From contig CM075350.1 of assembly GCA_037693485.1 (NCBI GenBank), positions 126,292,001 to 126,356,000 on the forward strand: a DNA stretch of 64,000 bases, written 5' to 3'. Positions 56,686-64,000 of this stretch are shown in pieces. Position 1 is the stretch's first letter; each line of letters begins with the position of its first letter. Under the pieces are notes generated by a model. It had not been told where the DNA came from, ran no database searches, and saw only the letters and a program-made list of their open reading frames with translations. The position numbers and the translations under genes were made by a program. Origin of the DNA: Kitagawia praeruptora (lineage: Eukaryota; Streptophyta; Magnoliopsida; Apiales; Apiaceae).

Positions 56686-57462
56686 TTATGTATATATTAA
56701 TATTATTTTTATAAAGATATATATTTTACACAAAAATATAAATATTTACAAGTTTTTATAGAGTTATATTTAAATTTATATATGTAAATATCAAATATTT
56801 TATGTATATTTCATATGAATATAATATTTACTAATAAATTTTAACTAAATTTTAATTTTAATTATATTATATCCTATCAATATATATATATATAAAGAAT
56901 GATACGCGGGAGCTTAGATGACGCTCTAAGATCGTATCAATGTATTTTTCTAATTTTCTAGAACTTTAGAATTATAAACACTAATAAATGTAAATATATC
57001 ATTTAACATATTAGAGGTAGAATATGTGTTCGAATTTATAGATCGAGGAGAAGAGTTCGAATTTATAGGTAAGACATATGATTAGAAGTTCCATTGCATT
57101 GCAAGTAGAATAAGTATTTATAATGTATATGATTAAAATTCTATTGGAAGTAGAATAGGAGTTCAAATTTATAGAGAATAAGAGTTCGAATTTATAGAAA
57201 AACATGTAAATTAAAGTTCTATTAGAAGTAGAAAAATATCATTTAACATATTAGAAGTAGAATAGGTGTTCGAATTTATAGAGGAAAAGAGTTCGAAGTT
57301 ATAGTGAAGACATATGATTAGAAGTTCTATTGGAAGTAGAATAAATTTATATAACACATATGATTAAAAGTTCTATTGGAAGTAGAACAGTTTATAGAAA
57401 AAATGTAAAAAAAAAATTATATTAGAAGTAGAATATGTGTTTTTAGCATATTAAAAGTAGAA
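56686..57462. repeat. AT-rich DNA and a degenerate array with GTTCGAATTTATAG units
   Basis: From about 56990, GTTCGAATTTATAG, ACATATGATTAGAAGTTC and ATTGGAAGTAGAATA recur in order with irregular spacing. The array is interrupted at 57462 by a Helitron and resumes at 59701. Confidence 0.65.
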
Positions 57463-58489
57463 CTAGCATAAAAACCCGTGCGAGGCACGGGTCGCTATTT
57501 TAAATTGTATTTTTAAATTAAATTGTGCATGATCAATGTCTTTCAAAGTACTCTATGTGATTGATTTTAATTGAATTGTGTACTTATTTAAGTATGTTCA
57601 AATTTGTAATATAAAAATTAATATGAGTAATATTGATAGTAGTCATGTTAGTTTTTATTTTTATGAGTCATATAATAGAATTCGAGTGTTTTATGGGCAT
57701 CGTCTAATTAAGTGGATTTTTCAGAACACTTACAATACTAAATTGTTCTTCCATTTATTTGAAAATGATACATCCATTTAGTTCGATCTCCAATAATATT
57801 CAATATACAAACTAAATAGGTTTGAAGATATTGCATTCTACGAATGTAGATTTTACTCTTGATATTAATCAAAAACTTCGTAAATCTTCAAATATTCTAC
57901 TCAGGCCTTGCGCTTTCACTTCTTAAAACTATCTTTCCAACTCTTTCGTCTATTTTCTTCTAATTTCTTCATTTTAAGCATCCTTTGCCCTTTACTATTC
58001 CTCTCTCCGCTAGACTTTTAAAACACAAGATAATTCTAATTGACTGAGTAAATATATCTTGTGTAAGTACAAGCTTATCACAGTCTAAATATTTTTTCGT
58101 ACTTTTATCATCATAAGTTGAAGTTGCTCATATGCCTTATGTTCGTGCTTTAACAATGAATTAATCATTTCTTTTTTCAAATACTGTTTCATCCAAAGAT
58201 CCTAATTGGAGTGAACAGATAGACCAAAAACTTGAATGAGTTTGTTGTTTCTCTTAGCGAATTACGAGCCTCTAGCTTGCTTTACTTATTTTCTAAAATT
58301 TATTATAATTTTTTAATTGATATTTTAATTATTTAAAAAAATTCAAAAAATTTACCTTTAATCAATTATGTCTTGGCAAATAAATATTTGATAAATCAAT
58401 AAATTCGTCAAATAAATAATTTGTATAGTTCTATATATTGACATCGATAGAGAATAATATTAATAAATGATATAACATAGAGTCTGTTT

Positions 58490-58705
58490 GGCAAACCTTA
58501 AAATAAGTCTTTATGAACTTATTTTCGGGTAAAAATTTCATATTTTGATAAAAACATTTTATACAAGTATTTAATGTATGTTTGAGATTCTATAGGTTGG
58601 GAAAAAAAAGTTAACTTATTTCAGAAAAAAGTTAGGAATCTCTAACTTTGTTTTAAAATAAGTTGACTTATTCTGAAAATAAATTTTCCCAAACACCCCC
58701 ATAAT
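58490..58705. mobile_element. small MITE-like insertion inside the Helitron
   Basis: Begins GTCTGTTTGGCAAACCTTAA and ends TTCCCAAACACCCCC, an imperfect inverted pair of the common GTTTGG/CCAAAC type; an internal AATAAGT motif occurs on both arms. Target duplication not clear. Confidence 0.45.
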
Positions 58706-58856
58706 ATACTATAATCAGAATCAATAAATGTAAAAATAAAAAATAGCCAAAAATTGTTAATATGTTACAATAATAAAAATATCAAAATTTGTTTCACTCA
58801 AGTAATGCATGCACACACATCTATAATGTGTATGATTTAAAACACATAAGACTCAA

Positions 58857-59140
58857 AGCCCGTTTGGCAACGGCTTTAAGTCGGAGCTTAAAGACATTTT
58901 TTGCTTTAAATCAAAAAATGTATGTTTGTGTAATAAATCAGAAATTGATTTAAAGTTAAAAAAATAGCTTAAAGTCAAAAGTTGGTAGAAAGTACTTTTT
59001 TGAATGACTTATTTTGTTTTGAGAATTTTATTTGATTAAAATTAATATCATCATTCATATAGATAATTTATCAAATTTATTTTTATGTTTACATTTTTAA
59101 CTATTCATAAGTCATTGATAATGTAAAATTAGTCAAACAG
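58857..59140. mobile_element. second MITE-like insertion inside the Helitron
   Basis: Begins GCCCGTTTGGCAACGGCTTT and ends near TTAGTCAAACAGATACTGAC, a weak inverted pair; internal TTAAAGTC words. Borders uncertain. Confidence 0.4.
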
Positions 59141-59261
59141 ATACTGACTTAAAATTTTTACTTTTCACTATGATTTAGTGATAGAAAGATGTGTGAATTA
59201 AATCGGCGACCCTATGAATATTATGTTGATTATTATTATTATTATTATTATTATTTTAAAG

Positions 59262-59640
59262 TTTAATTTAGCTCCCAAGTTATTTAAAAATGTATTACTG
59301 TTAAAACATTCACATATCACGTGTATGATTTATAAACACATGTGACATTGTGGCGTAGTGGCAAGAGCTTGCATAAGTTACTTGATAGATTCCCATGAAC
59401 AACACTTTTTTCAATAAAAATGTGTTGGTGTTTTACCTAAGTTTAAATTAGCTCCATAGTTATTTACAAATGTATTACTTTTAAACGACATTCACTTATT
59501 ATGTGTATGATTTGAAAACACATGTGTGATTGTAGTGTAATGGTAAGAGCATGTCTAAGTTAATTGATAGACTCAAGTTCGATTCCCATGAAAAACACAT
59601 TTTTTAATAAATATTAAATATGAGGGCAAATTTGTCTTTT
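59262..59640 (+). repeat. two tandem copies of a ~185-bp tRNA-like repeat
   Basis: Each copy has TAGCTCC...GTTATTTA, then CACATGTG, then a pol III-like A box (TAGTGTAATGGTAAGAGC in copy 2) and, in copy 2, a B box GTTCGATTCCC followed by ATGAAAAACAC. Copy 1 has lost the B box (GATAGATTCCCATG). They resemble tRNA-derived SINE heads carried within the Helitron. Confidence 0.5.
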
Positions 59641-59700
59641 CATGTGCATTAAAAAATCTCACATTTTCTTCTTGTGTTGGCCTATTATATATATAATAGA

Positions 59701-60629
59701 TAGGTCTTCGAATTTATAAAGAAGAGTTCAAATTTATATGGAAGACATTTTTAGAAAGTCTAGAATAAGTATAAATTGGAATTCGCTCTATTTTTTAGGT
59801 TTTGATTTTAAGGAGTAAGTTGTTATGTAAGATAAGTATTATCAATAATATGTAATGAAGTTGGAATTTCGATCCCAAATGAGTGCGGCTCGAAACGTGT
59901 TTAACGATAAGACGACTCACTATAAAAGATTGTATTAGCTATTAAAATATCATATTGATGTTATAAATTTTATTTTATTTTTAGGATTTGATTTTTATGG
60001 ATAAACATACAAGTGATATATGTAAAACTTAGGTTTTTGATTTTAACGAGAGAGCGGATCAATAGTAACAATCGTGTTTAAGGAAAAAGCGGTTCATTAT
60101 AGAATACAGTACAAAAATGTTTGAATATATAAGGAATGCATATAATAAAATGTTTTATCTGAAATAGAATACGAGTACGGTGGAGACATCTTATACAATT
60201 TTTTAAAACTCTATATTTTTTTCTTAGAAATCCTTTATTTTAATTTTTTTATACAACTTAGTTATACTTGCATTAGAAAACATATCCATAAATTTAATAT
60301 TATTCCCGTAACGAAAAGTTTTCGATTTTCTTTTGATATGTTAATATTAGAAAGACATTCTCATGCGGAAGCTGTAAGTTTAAAAAAATATAAAAATGGG
60401 GATTTACTCTCTTTATATAATGAAGTTAGAATTTTGATTCCAAATAAGAGCGGCTCGAAATGTATTTAACGGGATGACGGTTCACTAGAAAAGATTCTAT
60501 TAGCTATTAGAATTTGATACTGATGACATTTTTTTTATTTTCACGGTTCAATTTTATGTATAAAAATTATTTTATAAATCTTTATAATATATGTTAAAGT
60601 TGGGATTTTGGTTTTAACGAGAGAGCGGC
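59701..60629. repeat. AT-rich DNA with a ~200-bp direct repeat
   Basis: Two related segments, about 59850-60060 and 60420-60630, share GAGYGCGGCTCGAAA, TAGCTATTARAATWTSATA and TTTTAACGAGAGAGCGG. No gene. Confidence 0.6.
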
Positions 60630-63600
60630 TATAACGTCTTAGAAATTTCGTTATTATTATTATTATTTAATATTAAATGTGAATTATATGAGGTGAAATT
60701 TTTTAGGATTAAATGTATGTTACATCATGTTTGCGTGCTTATATGATGATGTATATGTGAGATGTGGGTCCGTAAAATTTTATTTGAATTTTTGACGATT
60801 TAAATATATTTAAATTATGCATTATTGATCTTATGAGAATTTTATAAAATCATCGGAGCTATTAAAAATTATGAAATCTTTTATAATACTATCTTTGTAT
60901 ATTTATATAGTTTTTAAAATCAGTGGGGGAATTACTTTCGGTGTTTAGGTATTTTAAAATGATTTTAAGAGTTTTATTGTATTTAAAGGATCAAAACTTG
61001 TAAAATTCATATTTAATTCATTTTTGATCCTAAAAATATTTTAAAAATATGGGGAGATAGATAATTTTATTTTATACATTTTAAAATTAATTTTTTAATT
61101 TTTATCAAATACCACACATTTATTTTCTATTTTATCAAGTGGATTTTTAGTGTTTAAAAAAAAAAGTAATCTATGTGAAATTTCCAAAATACATTTCTTT
61201 TCCTATCAAAATCCCTAGATTCAACAGTGTTGTTTCCCATTTTTCAGTTTCAGCTGGTGTCTCTAGAACCTACTCCAAATCTCTCGTATTATCTCTTAAT
61301 TCTCTCATCTCTCCCTCTACACTTTCGATTTTCTCACTCACAGCTATTGAAAGTCCGGATTCTGTTGATTCTTGTGGCTAGTCGACGTTATCCCTCTCAT
61401 CTCTTCTCTGTTCTTCCTTGCAAAAACCTTGTGTGCTGCGTGAATTGTTGTGCGTGCGTGCGATGTGTGCGTGTGTATATACTGTATATATGTGTGGGTT
61501 ATATCTACAGTAAAGTGTTTCGATTGATGGTGTGCGTGTGTCTCTCTCAGTCTCTCCCTTCTGCAAAACTGTTGTTAGCTGGTGTTAATTGCTAAATTCG
61601 TCTCTCCCCTGTTCTTGTGGTCCGAAGTGGCTGTGTGTGTGTGTTAATCGGCTATGGGGTCGATGTTCTCCCCTCCTCTCTGTTCTGCAACCTCGGTATT
61701 GATAGGTAGTGTCACAGCAAGCTTATATTGTTGCTGGATTGGATCGATTGGCATGGGTAAGGTGTGAATCAGCTGGGTGTGTTGAACTTGGGTGGGTAAG
61801 ATGAATGCAGTACCACTTGTGTATGTGGAGATGGAGTTGGGTATGGAGTAAACTACCACTGATTTTGTGGATATAAATTGTAAGTATGTTGGAGTTCAAG
61901 GTTGGGTTTGGGTGTTCGATTTCCAGTCAGCCGAGAGTGATAATTATGTGTGGTTGGTCGAGTTTTTGTTGTCCGCTAGTTGCCATGTTTGTCTCTCCCG
62001 GTCCTGTTGGTAAGTATGATGGTCGCTGGTTGTAAAATGGTGTTGGTTGGATTGTACTAGTGTTTATGGTGGTTGTTTGAAATTTGAATATGAGTAGTGG
62101 TTAACCATTTCTTTAAACTGATGTAAGATATTATAGTTGCCATTTTGTATAGATATTTAACAGAGGTGGTTAATTGCAGAGATTGATAAGTATTCTGTTT
62201 TGGTTGCTCTATAATCCAGTCCTAACCTGGTTGTTAAATTGTGAGTAGCTGTTGATAGAAATGTGTGTTATTAGTGTGTCTCGGCAATGTGTATGCAGGG
62301 AGTTCGAGTGTGTATGTTAGGTCTGCGTAATTGTGTTAGTAGTGAAAATGTTGGTATGCAAGGCAGGGGTGTAGTGTAATGGTTGTTATCACTATTGATT
62401 TAAAACTGTTCTTGAAGATTACATTCTTAAAAGCTTTTAAAAATCTTTTCTAAAAGCTTTTATAATTCTAGCAATATTTTCAAAATTCTTTTATGAAATT
62501 CAAATATCTATTTGAATAATTATTTAATTAATTAGTTATTCATTTTTGATTTATTTTAATTATTTGAGAGGGATTTAAAATGAATTATTTTGAGATATAA
62601 ATACTTATTTGAATATGATTAAATGTGATTAAGTAATTAACTAGTTACTTGATCAATTATGGTCAATGCTGATTTTAATTACATTATTGATTCGGATTGT
62701 TAAAGTGAAATATTAGTGGGATAATGTACATAAGCTTATAATTGTTGATTATTGCTTGGTGGTGTCGGCTGTGTTTCAAAGGATTAGACGATATAATAAA
62801 GGAGGTGATGTCCAAGTTTTGCTAGAATTATTTTGTGATTTGTATAGTATTTCGATAAGAATTATTGGCATGCAAATATTATAATTGTGATATAAGTTAT
62901 AAGTATAAGTTGGTAATAAATAATACGTGCTATGTGCTTATATGATTTTATGATTATACGTAATATTTTGAGCTATATGTGATAAATTGTAAAGCGTATA
63001 GGACGCGTTTGGGTAGAATAAAATTGGACTGTTAAGGTTATCAGCGTACTAAGTATTACTTTTACCTTTATAAAGGTACCCGTATGATGCCAGTAAGAGC
63101 CAGCGCTCATGTAGATGGAATATTGAGGAATGGAAACATTATCGGAGTTGACTAGTGTGTCATGTAGAGGATGACAAGTTACGGAAGAAAGACAGATGTA
63201 TGATCTAGTAGGGGCCAATGTATAAGGAAAGAGAGGTGGATGTAAGAGAGTAAAGAGTCGAGATATGGGAATTGGAAACTTCATGTATTGAGGCAAGTTT
63301 ACTATCCTTCACTTATCGTTCAAGTGACGTGAATCTTTATGTTGTATTTATATGTTCTTTCGAAGCCTTTCTTGCAAGCATTATACCTTTCGTATTTATT
63401 TGAATGATATGAACCTGTCCTTATTAATTGTGAAGTTTTCTTCCAAATCATTTCGTTAGGGTCTATACCCCTTACTTTTGTTTCAAGTGGTATTTTCTCT
63501 CAACTAGTATTCAAAAGTTTATTCTCAAACTATTTTACCATTGTTGATTCTCTCCACCTATCGTTCAGGTGTTGATTCTTTTATAATTTTTTTTTAAAAA

Positions 63601-64000
63601 AAAAGGAATGAAAATAATAATAATAATTATTATTATTATTATTTTAAATAATTATTCCAAATCTTTATTAATGTTTCAATACTTGATATTTTATCGGATT
63701 CCTCAATACCTATCGTTCAGGTGTTGACTCATTTAAGATTATTTTATATAAATATTCCTCAGTTTTATTAATATTCTATTTCGTGGTATTTTACCGGATT
63801 TCCCAGTCGGGTACTATTTTATCTTCTTCAAAATTATTTAAGTGATATTTTTAAAAACAGAGGGAATCCAAGAATTTAAGACTTTACAAAAATCTTTTAA
63901 TATAATTCCTGAATATGATTTATGATTTTCCCTCAATAAATATTCTTTCAAGGAATGTGTTCTTCAAACTAATTTGAAATTGATCATCCGGTAATTATTT
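60630..64000 (+). mobile_element. probable gypsy-type LTR and leader running off the window
   Basis: Starts near ATAACGTCTTAGAAATTTCG, which resembles the start of long plant gypsy LTRs. It has a leader-like, CT-rich stretch around 61230-61450 and a GT-rich stretch to 61900. The word TATCGTTCAGGTGTTGA and variants recur at 63310, 63540 and 63705. No PBS, ORF or second LTR is in the window, so this is tentative. The short frames at 61175-61859 and 62973-63296 carry nothing recognisable. Confidence 0.35.
63606..63645. repeat. (AAT)n/(ATT)n microsatellite
   Basis: A run of AAT changes to ATT, giving a small perfect palindrome of about 35 bases. A similar ATT run lies at about 59231-59257. Confidence 0.85.

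Larger units (their letters stand above)
57463..59700 (-). mobile_element. non-autonomous Helitron, 2.2 kb
   Basis: On the minus strand it starts TCTATTATATATATAATAGG after an A (59701) and ends with a hairpin ACCCGTGCCTCGCACGGGT (57473-57491) followed by TTTTATGCTAG before a T (57462). TC start, CTAG end with a hairpin about 10 bases before it, and insertion between A and T are the Helitron hallmarks. Joining the flanks gives GTAGAA|TAGGTCTTCGAATT, which matches neighbouring units of the array (GTAGAATAGGTGTTCGAATT). No Rep/helicase coding. Confidence 0.9.

Overview
This is nuclear DNA of a flowering plant, most likely a eudicot with a large, repeat-rich genome. The evidence is Ty1/copia elements primed by initiator tRNA-Met, a FAR1-type Mutator-like transposase, Helitrons, hAT and Mutator MITEs, and one intron-split plant gene of the Mpo1/DUF962 family. 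The species cannot be told from the window. Almost all the coding capacity is transposon-derived and much of it is nested.

Layout. 1-1559: 3' end of a Ty3/gypsy-like element (internal tail plus a 907-bp LTR), carrying the motif GGCGCGCCCTG and an antisense promoter. 1560-4375: AT-rich DNA with a ~90-bp tandem repeat. 4385-20793: a Mutator-type foldback MITE with a perfect 9-bp target duplication, split by a 15.2-kb minus-strand copia element of SIRE/Maximus-like architecture (4933-20160; LTRs of 1057 and 1056 bp, TSD ATTGT). That copia element is decayed and has a very long third ORF beyond pol. 21953-29811: the only host-like gene, an Mpo1-like membrane dioxygenase. Its intron holds a 359-bp hAT MITE and a complete 5.3-kb copia element (24219-29529, TSD TTTGA, LTRs identical by eye). 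30511-31113: a second Mutator MITE with a perfect 9-bp TSD. 31123-33589: a tRNA-like segment, CATA-rich satellite DNA and a Helitron-like terminus between 287-bp direct repeats. 33983-55363: a three-level nest. A hAT MITE (8-bp TSD GATATGAC) has a (TA)n core split by a 20.8-kb Mutator-like transposon, whose transposase exon is split by a 10.4-kb SIRE-like copia element (36196-46561, TSD ATAAA). That copia element has LTRs identical by eye, intact gag and pol, and an intact third ORF. 55372-60629: AT-rich DNA with small MITEs and a 2.2-kb non-autonomous Helitron (57463-59700) whose empty site can be rebuilt from the surrounding repeat. 60630-64000: probable gypsy-type LTR/leader running off the window.

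How the parts work together. The Mutator-like element pairs a FAR1-type transposase with two ULP1-like SUMO-protease genes arranged tail to tail; its transposase lost its C terminus when it was joined out of frame to the first protease gene. The two SIRE-like copias share the plan LTR, PBS, gag with two zinc knuckles, protease, integrase, RT, RNase H, extra ORF, PPT, LTR. The extra ORF of the intact copy has its own TATA box and leader.

The most unusual signal is that three retroelement families each carry a different ~10-bp motif repeated throughout, in LTRs and coding sequence alike: GGCGCGCCCTG in the gypsy-like piece, TGACAGYAA in the first SIRE-like copia, and CAGCAAGCYG in the second. 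No listed feature type explains this. All boundaries, target duplications and reading frames were read by eye; family names rest on recognised motifs, not on a database search.
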